A stretch of DNA of 9,215 nt from Flavobacteriaceae bacterium (GCA_029245825.1 JAQWON010000046.1:1-9215); one strand, 5' to 3'; shown: positions 1 to 8,384, numbered from the stretch's first letter. The notes: a model not told the origin generated them from the letters alone. Numbers and translations: made by a program.

Positions 1-71
1 TTAAAAGAAGAAGATATGGCTATAATGTTTTCAGTCACTTTATCCCTACAATCATCCCTATTTGGTATTAA
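1..71 (+). CDS. 3' end of an unidentified gene (partial)
   Basis: The third frame is open from the window edge to a TAA at 69-71, giving about 22 residues that end in FSHFIPTIIPIWY. The stop falls one base before the terminator hairpin at 73-103, as expected for a gene converging on the tRNA gene. The tail is basic at first (KRRR) and then aromatic and hydrophobic, which could be the end of a membrane protein, but the family cannot be identified from so little. The first frame is also open, to a TGA at 88-90, but that stop lies inside the hairpin, so I prefer the third frame. Only the upstream sequence can settle this. Confidence 0.4.
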   Translation, partial: KRRRYGYNVFSHFIPTIIPIWY

Positions 72-72
72 A

Positions 73-103
73 AAACCCTTAAAGTATTGAACCTTAAGGG
101 TTT
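73..103. terminator. Bidirectional rho-independent terminator
   Basis: A 10-bp perfect inverted repeat, AAACCCTTAA (73-82) and TTAAGGGTTT (94-103), encloses an 11-nt loop. On the minus strand the stem runs into a U-tract (the A-run at 70-75), so it ends the tRNA-Asp transcript and any dnaE-trxA read-through. On the plus strand it is followed by TTTATTTTCT, so it can also end the gene that stops at 71. The two converging units share one terminator. Confidence 0.8.
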
Positions 104-117
104 ATTTTCTAAAAAAG

Positions 118-191
118 CGGTCTGGACGGGACTCGAACCCGCGACCCCATGCGTGACAGGCATGTATTCTAACCAACTGAACTACCAGACC
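118..191 (-). tRNA. tRNA-Asp (anticodon GTC)
   Basis: Read on the minus strand, this 74-nt gene folds as a full cloverleaf. The 7-bp acceptor stem is GGTCTGG (185-191) with CCAGACC (119-125). The D-arm contains AGTTCAGTTGGTTAGA, the anticodon loop reads CTGTCAC with GTC at 155-157, and the T-loop has GTTCGA. The discriminator base is G (position 118), a known aspartate identity element. The 3' CCA is not encoded; the next bases are CTT, so it must be added after transcription. A dedicated promoter lies upstream (207-234) and a terminator downstream (73-103). Confidence 0.97.
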
Positions 192-206
192 TAATTGTAA
201 TGAGAA

Positions 207-234
207 CAAATATACATCTCTTTTTTACTCTCAA
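207..234 (-). promoter_or_regulatory. Bacteroidota-type promoter of tRNA-Asp
   Basis: On the minus strand a -33 TTG (232-234, within TTTTG) and a perfect -7 TATATTTG (207-214) are separated by exactly 17 nt. This matches the TTG-N17-23-TAnnTTTG consensus of the Bacteroidota primary sigma factor. Transcription should begin near 200, leaving a leader of roughly ten bases before the mature tRNA 5' end at 191. It lets the tRNA be expressed independently of the upstream dnaE-trxA unit. Confidence 0.82.
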
Positions 235-255
235 AATAATATTAAAATATTTTTT

Positions 256-573
256 TTAAAGAAGAGAGTCTAATGCGTCGGAATAGGTTTTTTTTGGAGC
301 AACACCTACTTGTCTATCAACAAGTTCACCTTTATTAAAAATTAAAACGGTGGGAATATTTCTAACTCCATATTTAGCAGCAAAAATTTGATTTGTATCT
401 ACGTCAATTTTTGCAACAACTGCTTTACCCTCATAATCAGAGCTTAATTCATCTATGATTGGACCGACCATTCTACATGGACCACACCACTCAGCCCAAA
501 AATCAACTATTGCTGGTTTGTCTGAGTTTAAAATAGTTTGCTCAAAATCTGCGTCTGTAACCTCTATTGCCAT
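256..573 (-). CDS. trxA: Thioredoxin
   Basis: This is a 105-residue cytoplasmic thioredoxin, the usual length of the classical bacterial protein, with no signal peptide or membrane segment. It reduces protein disulfides and is itself recycled by thioredoxin reductase. The active site WCGPC is at residues 29-33, with both redox cysteines C30 and C33. The buried acidic residue D24, its partner K55 and the cis-proline P74 (in NIPTV) are all present, so it should be active. The ATG at 571-573 is preceded by an AGAGG at 579-583 (minus-strand sense) with 5-nt spacing, a possible though atypical ribosome site for this phylum. It follows dnaE with a 25-nt gap and no obvious promoter between, so co-transcription is likely. 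No GC-rich terminator follows its stop, so transcription may run on into the tRNA-Asp gene. Confidence 0.96.
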   Translation of the reverse strand: MAIEVTDADFEQTILNSDKPAIVDFWAEWCGPCRMVGPIIDELSSDYEGKAVVAKIDVDTNQIFAAKYGVRNIPTVLIFNKGELVDRQVGVAPKKTYSDALDSLL

Positions 574-598
574 AACGGCCTCTAAATTAAAAATTATT

Positions 599-3500
599 TT
601 AATTTAATCTATAATCCCAATTATTTTTTTCTAAATGAGTTAAAAATTCAGTTGAAATTTCAACCCCTCCTGTTTGACTTTCAAGAGACAATCGTATTGA
701 TTTCTTATGATCCATTACATTAAAGAATAATGGCTTTTTACCCTTAAATGGTTTCAAATCTTTTTTTAATTGTCCTATTAAATTATTATTTATTTTATCA
801 ATATCAATTGTTAATGTGATTTTTTCTGAATTATCTCTTATTGTGTTTTGAAGCATTTCGAACTTTATAAATTGAATTCTTGGCTCTCCTACTTTACCTG
901 TTTCTCTATTTATCCATCCCTCTCTTATCAATATTTTAACTCTAACAAATTGATCTCCGATTAGAAAATGTCTAAACTTCAAATATTCTTCACCAAAAAT
1001 TTTGAATTCATATTGATCTTTGAAATCTTCAATCACAAATTTACCCCAAAGATTTCCATTTTTAGCCTCCAAATGTTCAACAGAATTTACTATCCCTGCA
1101 ACAAAAAAACTCTTTTTCAGTAGCGGCTTTAAATCTTTTAAAAAATTTAATTCTAATGTTTTAAATAATTCTATTTCTTTTTTAAAATCATCCAAAGGAT
1201 GAGCAGATATATATATCCCTACAACCTCTTTTTCATTTTTTAATCTCTCTAAATTTCCAAATTCCTCACAATCAGGCAACTTTAAAACTTGATAAACATT
1301 GTCACTTTTTTCTCCAAATAAATTCATTTGAGCAGATTTCATGTTTTCTTGATACTTTGAACCAAATCTTAAAACTTTTTCAATAAAAGGTGTCCCTTCA
1401 CTATCTATATTAAAATACTGTCCTCGGTGTGAATTATTAAAAGAATCAAAGCCTCCAGCATAAGCTAAATTTTCAAATGTTTTTTTATTGGCTAGTCTTA
1501 AATCAACTTTTTTGACCAAATCAAAAACAGATTCATACTTTGCATCTTTTCTGTTTTCAATGATAGTTTCTACAGCTGTCTTACCAACACCTTTTATTGC
1601 TCCCATGCCAAAGCGAATAGCTCCAATCTCATTTACAGCAAATTTGTAAAAAGATTCATTTACATCAGGTCCTAAAACATTTATTCCCATTCTTCTACAC
1701 TCTTCCATGAAAAATGATACCTGCTTAATGTCATTCATATTATTAGATAAAACTGCAGCCATATACTCTGCGGGATAATGTGCTTTTAAATATGCTGTTT
1801 GATATCCTATCCATGCATAACAAGTTGAGTGGGATTTATTAAATGCATATGATGCGAAAGCTTCCCAATCCTTCCATATTTTACCAAGAATCTCTGGCGC
1901 ATGATTGTTTTTGACACCTCCTTCTATGAATTTGGGCTTTAATTTTTCTAGTAGGTCAAATATTTTTTTGCCCATTGCCTTTCTGAGTAAATCTGCATCA
2001 CCTTTACTAAATCCAGCCAATTTTTGAGATAACAACATTACCTGCTCTTGATAAACTGTTATTCCATATGTTTCTTTAAGAAATTCATCCATCTCAGGCA
2101 AATCATATCTAATTTCTTCAGTTCCATTTTTTCTGTTTATAAAACTTGGAATATACTCCAAAGGACCTGGTCTATAAAGTGCATTCATAGCAATCAAATC
2201 ATCAAAAACATTAGGTTTTAAATCCTTCAGATATCTTCTCATTCCAAGTGATTCATATTGAAAAATTCCAACTGTTTCACCTTTTTGAAATAAGTTAAAT
2301 GTTTTTTGATCATCCAAAGGAAATTTATCTGGATCTAAATCTATTTTGTGATTATACTTAATAAGTTTAACTGTCTCCTTTATGAGCGTAAGAGTTTTTA
2401 AACCTAAAAAATCTATTTTTAAAAGACCTGCTTGCTCTACTACTGAATTATCATATTGAGTAACATACAAATCAGAATCTTTTGCAACAGTAATTGGCAC
2501 AAATTCTCTAATATCATCAGGTGTAATAATTACTCCACATGCATGGGTACCAGTATTACGAACTGACCCCTCAAGTATTTCTGCTTGCTTTAGTATTTCA
2601 CCAGCTAAATTATTTGAAGAATATAATTCTTTTAATTGCTTTACATTAGAATATTCTTCTCCTCTTAAATTCTGTTTCATTTCATCATTTTTCATATGAA
2701 ATATTGAATTTAATTTCATGTTTGGAACCAATTTGGCTATTCTATCAGTTTCGCCAAGAGAAAGATCCAAAACTCTTCCAGTATCTCGAATTGATGACTT
2801 CGCTGCCATTGTTCCATAAGTAATTATTTGGGCAACTTGATCGTTCCCATATTTATTAATTACATAATCTAACACCTTCCCTCTTCCCTCATCATCAAAA
2901 TCAATATCTATATCTGGCATACTAACCCTATCTGGATTGAGAAATCTTTCAAAAAGAAGATTATATTTTATAGGATCTAGGCTAGTTATTCCCAGGCAGT
3001 AAGCAACAACAGATCCAGCTGCAGATCCCCTACCTGGACCAACAGAAACTCCAAGATCTCTTGCAGCTGCAATCAAGTCTTGAACAATCAAAAAATACCC
3101 AGGATACCCCGTATTAGCAATTACTTCAAGTTCAAAATCTAGACGTTCTTTTATATCATTAGAAATTTTACCATATCTTTTTTTAGCACCAATATTGGTC
3201 AGATGCCTTAGGTAAGTATTTTCTCCTTTTTTACCTCCTGAATTGTCTTCATTTTTAAAGTCAACAGGAATCTCAAATTTTGGTAATAAAACCTCTCTAC
3301 TTAAATCATAAACCTCGACTTTTTCATATATCTCTTTTAAATTTATAATAGCTTCAGGTAAATCAGAAAACAATTCCTTCATCTCACTCTGCGATTTAAA
3401 ATAATACTCTTGATTTGGAAGCCCATAACGATATCCTCTTCCTTTGCCTATGGGAGTGCTTTGTTTTTCACCATCCTTAACACATAGTAAAATGTCATGT

Positions 3501-4924
3501 GCATTAGCCTCTCTTTTATTTGTATAGTAGGAATTATTTGTAGCTACTAGTTTAATTTTATGTTTTTTTGAAAATTCAATAAGTATTTCATTGGCTCTAT
3601 TCTCATTTTCTTGGCCATGCCTCATAACCTCAATATATAAATCTGTTCCAAATTCTTTCTGCCACCATAAAAGAGACTCCTCTGCTTGTTCTTCACTAGT
3701 ATTTAGAATCTTTGAAGAGATTTCCCCATAAAGGTTTCCAGTTAGAACAATCAAATCAGATTTATACTTTTTAATAATTTCTTTATCAATCCTTGGCACA
3801 TAATAAAATCCCTCTGTGTAAGCTATAGAGCTCATAATTGAAAGATTTTTATACCCCCTCTTATTTTTAGCTAAAAAAACTATTTGAAAACCATCATCTC
3901 TCCTGGATTTATCCAAATGGTCTTCACACACAAAAAATTCACAGCCAATAATTGGTTTAATTGGAACCTGAGAGTCATCAATAGATAAATTATAATTGTT
4001 TACTTCTTTTATAAAATTGAATGCTCCCATTAAATTAGAATGATCTGTAAGCGCAACTGCTAACATTTTATCTTCGGAAGCTGATTTTACAAGTTCACTC
4101 AACCCAGATGTAGATTGCAGAACTGAAAATTGTGAATGTATATGAAGATGTATGTAAGGAACATCATTTAAATTACTTTGAACAATATCACTAGGAGTTG
4201 ATTCTACTCTCTGATGGGGTTTTTTAATTAATTTTGATGAAGCCTTTTTTAAATCTCTATGTTTAATCCCTATTGGCTTTATTTGACTAGTTAGGGATTC
4301 ACTTAAAGTAATTTTAATGTCTTCAAAACCTCTAAGGGACTCGGGGTTAATAATTTTGAGTCTAAATAATTCAAAAAGACACCTTGATGTTGCTTCTACA
4401 TCAGCTGTTGCATTATGAGCTTCATTAAATTCTGAATCAAAAAGAGATTTATGCAATTCTGAAAGTGTTGGAAGTTTATACTTGCCTCCTCTGCCTCCTG
4501 GTATTGAACAAAATAAAGCTGTTTCTTCAGTACAGGTATCAATGACGGGAAATCCTTCAATGGGATTATTAGACTCTAACCTATAAAATTCTGCTCCTAG
4601 AATATTTAGATCAAATTTTACATTGTGTCCACAAATAAATTTACAATCCTTTAAAATAGATTTAAATTTCAATAGTACTTCTTTAAGTGGTGTACCGTCT
4701 TTATCAGCTAATTCAGTAGAGATGCCATGAATTTTTTCAGAATCATAAGGGATTTTAAAGCCTGCTGGTTTTATCAAAAAATCTTCATGAGACAAACATT
4801 GACCGTTAGAATCATGAACTTGCCATGCAATCTGAACACATCTTGGCCAGTTATCTGAATCAGTAAGTGGAGCATCCCATCGCTTAGGTAATCCAGTTGT
4901 TTCTGTATCAAAAATTAAAAACAT
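599..4924 (-). CDS. dnaE: DNA polymerase III alpha subunit with fused N-terminal DnaQ-type exonuclease
   Basis: This is the replicative polymerase, 1441 residues against about 1160 in E. coli; the extra length is an N-terminal exonuclease. Residues 1-190 form a DEDDh 3'-5' exonuclease: FDTETTG (D6, E8), GHNVKFD (D105) and HNATAD (H170, D175). A charged linker (about 195-255) leads to a PHP domain (257-530) that keeps H259, H261, D294, H295, E329 and H436 but has N464 and Y466 where active PHP domains have D and H. The polymerase core has GPGRGSAAGS (629-638), PDIDIDF (670-676) and KIDFLGL (836-842), so D673, D675 and D838 are the probable catalytic triad (E. coli D401, D403, D555). A helix-hairpin-helix follows near 1100-1125, a clamp-binding motif QMNLF at 1199-1203 and an OB fold at about 1273-1345. 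The ATG at 4922-4924 puts the first exonuclease motif at residue 5, which fixes the start. trxA follows on the same strand. Confidence 0.97.
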   Translation of the reverse strand: MFLIFDTETTGLPKRWDAPLTDSDNWPRCVQIAWQVHDSNGQCLSHEDFLIKPAGFKIPYDSEKIHGISTELADKDGTPLKEVLLKFKSILKDCKFICGHNVKFDLNILGAEFYRLESNNPIEGFPVIDTCTEETALFCSIPGGRGGKYKLPTLSELHKSLFDSEFNEAHNATADVEATSRCLFELFRLKIINPESLRGFEDIKITLSESLTSQIKPIGIKHRDLKKASSKLIKKPHQRVESTPSDIVQSNLNDVPYIHLHIHSQFSVLQSTSGLSELVKSASEDKMLAVALTDHSNLMGAFNFIKEVNNYNLSIDDSQVPIKPIIGCEFFVCEDHLDKSRRDDGFQIVFLAKNKRGYKNLSIMSSIAYTEGFYYVPRIDKEIIKKYKSDLIVLTGNLYGEISSKILNTSEEQAEESLLWWQKEFGTDLYIEVMRHGQENENRANEILIEFSKKHKIKLVATNNSYYTNKREANAHDILLCVKDGEKQSTPIGKGRGYRYGLPNQEYYFKSQSEMKELFSDLPEAIINLKEIYEKVEVYDLSREVLLPKFEIPVDFKNEDNSGGKKGENTYLRHLTNIGAKKRYGKISNDIKERLDFELEVIANTGYPGYFLIVQDLIAAARDLGVSVGPGRGSAAGSVVAYCLGITSLDPIKYNLLFERFLNPDRVSMPDIDIDFDDEGRGKVLDYVINKYGNDQVAQIITYGTMAAKSSIRDTGRVLDLSLGETDRIAKLVPNMKLNSIFHMKNDEMKQNLRGEEYSNVKQLKELYSSNNLAGEILKQAEILEGSVRNTGTHACGVIITPDDIREFVPITVAKDSDLYVTQYDNSVVEQAGLLKIDFLGLKTLTLIKETVKLIKYNHKIDLDPDKFPLDDQKTFNLFQKGETVGIFQYESLGMRRYLKDLKPNVFDDLIAMNALYRPGPLEYIPSFINRKNGTEEIRYDLPEMDEFLKETYGITVYQEQVMLLSQKLAGFSKGDADLLRKAMGKKIFDLLEKLKPKFIEGGVKNNHAPEILGKIWKDWEAFASYAFNKSHSTCYAWIGYQTAYLKAHYPAEYMAAVLSNNMNDIKQVSFFMEECRRMGINVLGPDVNESFYKFAVNEIGAIRFGMGAIKGVGKTAVETIIENRKDAKYESVFDLVKKVDLRLANKKTFENLAYAGGFDSFNNSHRGQYFNIDSEGTPFIEKVLRFGSKYQENMKSAQMNLFGEKSDNVYQVLKLPDCEEFGNLERLKNEKEVVGIYISAHPLDDFKKEIELFKTLELNFLKDLKPLLKKSFFVAGIVNSVEHLEAKNGNLWGKFVIEDFKDQYEFKIFGEEYLKFRHFLIGDQFVRVKILIREGWINRETGKVGEPRIQFIKFEMLQNTIRDNSEKITLTIDIDKINNNLIGQLKKDLKPFKGKKPLFFNVMDHKKSIRLSLESQTGGVEISTEFLTHLEKNNWDYRLN

Positions 4925-5031
4925 TGAAAGAATTTGTTTGACTAAAATAAACTATTGAAGATTTAATTTGAAAACTATCTTTAACTAATTATCAACCTTT
5001 GGTTAATATCATTTGAAATGAATCAAATTTT

Positions 5032-5045
5032 ATTCTAATTAGAAT
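5032..5045. repeat. 14-bp perfect palindrome, candidate operator upstream of mfd
   Basis: ATTCTAATTAGAAT is its own reverse complement. It ends one base before the -7 element of the candidate mfd promoter (5047-5054), so it occupies the spacer between -33 and -7, where a bound repressor would block polymerase. The symmetry is seen directly; a regulatory role is inferred. AT-rich sequence makes short palindromes fairly common, but 14 perfect bases with internal C and G is above what I would dismiss. Confidence 0.35.
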
Positions 5046-5046
5046 T

Positions 5047-5054
5047 TATATTTG
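5047..5054 (+). promoter_or_regulatory. Candidate -7 element of mfd promoter
   Basis: TATATTTG is a perfect match to the Bacteroidota -7 consensus TAnnTTTG and is identical to the element in front of tRNA-Asp. It would place the transcript start near 5060 and leave a leader of about 55 nt before the TTG start at 5117. No TTG is found 17-23 nt upstream, so the -33 half is missing or weak, and the promoter may depend on an activator or be of modest strength. Confidence 0.5.
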
Positions 5055-5116
5055 CAAAAAAGTATATTATCAAAAAACTATTTAATGCAATAAATAAAAC
5101 TCACTCTCAAAGGGAT

Positions 5117-8100
5117 TTGATAAAATTACTCTCAAAGAATTCTATTTCTCAAATCAAAGGGATAGCTGGATCTGGTTTAAATATTAGAATTGCATCTGCT
5201 TTCTTAGAGTTAAAAATGAATATGCTTTTAATTATGGGGGATTCTGAAGAAGCTATGTATTGTCTGAATGATTTAGAAAGCTTCCTTGAATGTAAAAATA
5301 TTTTATTGTTTCCTTCGTCCTATAATAAATCGCATTCTGAGGATAGTTCTCCAGATAGTTCAAAACTTTTAATGCGATCAAGAGTTTTAGAGAAAATTAC
5401 AACTGATAGTGAACCCAATGTAATTGTTACTTATCCAGATGCCTTATATGAAAAAATAGTTACTCAGCAAACGCTTAAAAATAAGAGCCTTAAGATTAAA
5501 AAAGGACAGGAAATTGACCTAGAAAATTTAAATCAATTTTTATTTGATCAAGATTTCGAAAAAGTTGACTTTGTTTGTGAGCCAGGAGAATTTTCTATAA
5601 GAGGGGGGATTGTTGATATTTTTTCTTTTTCATTTCAATATCCATATAGAATTGAATTTAGTGGAAATAAAATTGAAAGTATTAGAAGTTTTGATACAAA
5701 TTCGCAACTTTCAATTCAAAATATAGAAAAAATAGTATTAGTGCCTAATATCTCAAAAATCTCTACACCTAAAAACACTAAATCAATTCTAAAATTAATT
5801 CCTAAAAAGACATCTGTTATTTGCGATGATCTCGATGGTATTATTAACAAACTTGAAAAGCTTTATACAAAAATAAAAACACAGAATTTAGAGTTTAATT
5901 CTACTGAAAATCTAGTTATAAAATCAGATTTGGTCAATGACTTAAAACTTAGAAATCTTTTTTTGATAAATAATTCTCAAATTGAAACACCAAAGAAAAT
6001 TATAGATTTTGAACAAGTTCCTCAGCCCCCAATAAATAAAGATTTCAATAAGTTAATTGAAATTTTAAATCAAAATCACACCTCGGGGTACTTGAATTAT
6101 ATTTTTTGTGTTAATTCTCAACAGCAAAGTAGACTTAATGAAATTTTTGAAGAAATAAAAGTACCTGTTAATTATAAAACTCAAGTTTTACCTCTTTACA
6201 GAGGTTTCACTGATAGGGAATCTAAGATCGCTTGCTTTTCTGACCATCAGATCTTTGAAAGATATTACAGGTATTCAAATAAATCCATTTCTTTTCGTAA
6301 AAATTCGCTCAAATTAAAAGAGTTAACTCATTTAAAATTTGGTGATTTTGTTACTCACATAGATCATGGAATAGGAAAATTTGGTGGACTAAAAAAAATA
6401 ACTCTAAATAAAAAAGAGCAAGAAACTGTAAAATTAATATATGGAGATGGAGATATATTATATTTAAGTATTCACTCCCTGCGTAAAATAACTAAATATA
6501 ATAGTGCAGATGGACAACATCCTAAGATATATAAATTAGGTTCCAAAGCCTGGAAAAACCTTAAAGAGAAGACCAAAAAGAAAATAAAAAATATTGCTTT
6601 TAATCTTATTCACCTTTATGCAAAAAGGATACAGAAAATAGGCCATGCATTTCCAGAAGATAGCTACATTCAAAATGAGCTAGAAGCCTCATTTATTTAT
6701 GAAGACACACCAGATCAAATCAAAACACTTGAGGAAATTAAATCAGATATGGAAAATAATCGCCCAATGGATCGTTTAGTTTGTGGAGATGTTGGTTTTG
6801 GAAAGACAGAAATAGCAATAAGGGCAGCTTTTAAATGTGTTGATGACAGTAAACAAGTTGCTATTCTCGTACCAACTACCATATTAGCTTTCCAACACTT
6901 TAATACATTTTCAGAAAGATTAAAGAAATTTCCTGTAAGAGTAAATTATTTAAATAGATTTAAATCTAAAAAAGAAAAAAATGAAATTTTAAATCAACTT
7001 GAAAATGGGGGCATTGATATCATTATTGGCACTCATCAGCTAGTAAATAAATCTATTAAATTTAAAGATTTAGGACTTTTAATTGTTGATGAGGAACAAA
7101 AATTTGGTGTTTCAGTTAAAGAAAAATTAAGAGATATAAAGAATAATGTTGATGTACTTACATTAACCGCAACTCCCATCCCAAGAACATTACAATTCAG
7201 TTTAATGAAAGCAAGAGATTTATCAATTATTTCTACTCCTCCTTCAAATCGATATCCCATAGAAACTGAAGTCATAAGGTTTAACGAAGAATTAATTAGA
7301 AATGCAATTAATTTTGAAATTTCAAGGGGAGGGCAAATCTTTTTTATTCATAATCGAATTCAAAATATCTCTGAAATTTCTGATTTTCTAAAGAGACTTG
7401 TACCCGATTCAAGAATAATTATCAGTCATGGTCGAATGAATGGAAACGAAATTGAAAAAAATTTCTTATCATTTATAAATGGAGAGTTTGATGTTTTAAT
7501 TGCAACAACAATAATAGAAAATGGGTTAGATGTACCTAATGCAAATACCATTTTTATTAATGACGCCCAAAATTTTGGCCTAAGTGATTTGCATCAAATG
7601 CGTGGAAGAGTGGGAAGAAGTAACAAAAAAGCTTTTTGTTTTTTTATAACACCTGAGATAAGTAATCTCACAGATATGTCCAAAAAAAGAATCAAGGCAA
7701 TTGAAGAATTTTCTGAATTGGGTTCTGGAGTTCAAATAGCCATAAAAGACCTTGAAATAAGAGGTTCTGGAGATCTCCTGGGTGCTGAACAAAGTGGTTT
7801 TATAAATCAAATGGGCTTTGAAACCTATAAAAAAATTTTAGATGAGACAATTGAAGAAATAAAAGAGGAAAAATTTAAATCCGTTTTCAAAAATAAAGAT
7901 AAAAAACAAAATAATTTTCTAGTAAATGATGTTCATATTGATTCAGATTTAGAATTACTCTTTCCAAATGATTACATAAGCGTGACAACTGAAAGACTTG
8001 AAATTTATAAAAAATTAAATATGATCAATCATGAAAATGGTCTTATAAATTTCAAAAAAGAACTTGAGGATAGGTTTGGTAAAATACCAAAACAAGGAAA

Positions 8101-8383
8101 AGAACTTATAAACACTGTAAGATTAAAATGGATTGCGTCAAAATTAGGCATAGAAAGAATAGTAATTAAAAACAATGAATGTTTAGCCTTCTTTATTAAG
8201 GATAAAAAATCTATTTTTTATAAATCTGAAATATTTTCAACTATTTTAACAAAAGTAAAAACGCTTTCTAATAACATGTTAATGATTGAAAAAGAAACAC
8301 GCTCAGGGAAGAGACTTCTAATGAAAGTAAAAAATATAAGTTCTATCAATAAAATTTATTCGATTTTAACTTCATTAACCTGA
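5117..8383 (+). CDS. mfd: Transcription-repair coupling factor Mfd
   Basis: Mfd is a cytoplasmic ATP-driven DNA translocase. It removes RNA polymerase stalled at lesions and recruits UvrA for nucleotide excision repair. At 1088 residues it is slightly shorter than E. coli Mfd (1148). The UvrB-like N-terminal module includes GEFSIRGGIVDIFSF (157-171). The RNA polymerase-interacting, CarD-like domain begins near 405 (FGDFVTHIDHGIGKFGG). The RecG-type motor has Walker A GDVGFGKTE (557-565), the DEEQ box (658-661), TATPIPRTL (684-692), ATTIIENGLDVP (796-807) and QMRGRVGR (827-834). The translocation (TRG) region is at about 875-904, and a C-terminal regulatory domain fills about 940-1050. No ATG exists in frame before residue 34, which would cut into the UvrB-like module, so I take the TTG at 5117-5119. 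An AAAGGGA lies just before it but too close for normal ribosome spacing. Its TGA is one base from the stop of the opposing gene. Confidence 0.96.
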   Translation: MIKLLSKNSISQIKGIAGSGLNIRIASAFLELKMNMLLIMGDSEEAMYCLNDLESFLECKNILLFPSSYNKSHSEDSSPDSSKLLMRSRVLEKITTDSEPNVIVTYPDALYEKIVTQQTLKNKSLKIKKGQEIDLENLNQFLFDQDFEKVDFVCEPGEFSIRGGIVDIFSFSFQYPYRIEFSGNKIESIRSFDTNSQLSIQNIEKIVLVPNISKISTPKNTKSILKLIPKKTSVICDDLDGIINKLEKLYTKIKTQNLEFNSTENLVIKSDLVNDLKLRNLFLINNSQIETPKKIIDFEQVPQPPINKDFNKLIEILNQNHTSGYLNYIFCVNSQQQSRLNEIFEEIKVPVNYKTQVLPLYRGFTDRESKIACFSDHQIFERYYRYSNKSISFRKNSLKLKELTHLKFGDFVTHIDHGIGKFGGLKKITLNKKEQETVKLIYGDGDILYLSIHSLRKITKYNSADGQHPKIYKLGSKAWKNLKEKTKKKIKNIAFNLIHLYAKRIQKIGHAFPEDSYIQNELEASFIYEDTPDQIKTLEEIKSDMENNRPMDRLVCGDVGFGKTEIAIRAAFKCVDDSKQVAILVPTTILAFQHFNTFSERLKKFPVRVNYLNRFKSKKEKNEILNQLENGGIDIIIGTHQLVNKSIKFKDLGLLIVDEEQKFGVSVKEKLRDIKNNVDVLTLTATPIPRTLQFSLMKARDLSIISTPPSNRYPIETEVIRFNEELIRNAINFEISRGGQIFFIHNRIQNISEISDFLKRLVPDSRIIISHGRMNGNEIEKNFLSFINGEFDVLIATTIIENGLDVPNANTIFINDAQNFGLSDLHQMRGRVGRSNKKAFCFFITPEISNLTDMSKKRIKAIEEFSELGSGVQIAIKDLEIRGSGDLLGAEQSGFINQMGFETYKKILDETIEEIKEEKFKSVFKNKDKKQNNFLVNDVHIDSDLELLFPNDYISVTTERLEIYKKLNMINHENGLINFKKELEDRFGKIPKQGKELINTVRLKWIASKLGIERIVIKNNECLAFFIKDKKSIFYKSEIFSTILTKVKTLSNNMLMIEKETRSGKRLLMKVKNISSINKIYSILTSLT

Positions 8384-8384
8384 T

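Noticed and set aside
1..90. First-frame open reading to TGA at 88-90 as the upstream gene end
   Set aside because: Its stop falls inside the terminator hairpin, whereas the third-frame stop at 69-71 lies just before it.
1020..1202. Plus-strand open frame of 60 codons
   Set aside because: It lies wholly antisense within dnaE, shows no family features, and dnaE is clearly the coding strand here.
4942..4977. Near-consensus -7 elements for dnaE on the minus strand (TAGTTTTC at 4970-4977, TATTTTAG at 4942-4949)
   Set aside because: Each has one mismatch; the first has its nearest TTG at only 15 nt and the second has none at a suitable distance, so I do not call a dnaE promoter.
4989..4997. TTATCAACC as a DnaA box upstream of dnaE
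   Set aside because: It matches the TTATCCACA consensus at only 7 of 9 positions, is isolated, and there is no origin context.
7036..7275. Minus-strand open frame of 79 codons
   Set aside because: It is antisense to the conserved helicase motifs of mfd (DEEQ and TATPIPRTL), so it is a shadow.
7580..7810. Minus-strand open frame of 76 codons
   Set aside because: It is antisense to mfd motif VI and the TRG region and has no recognisable product.
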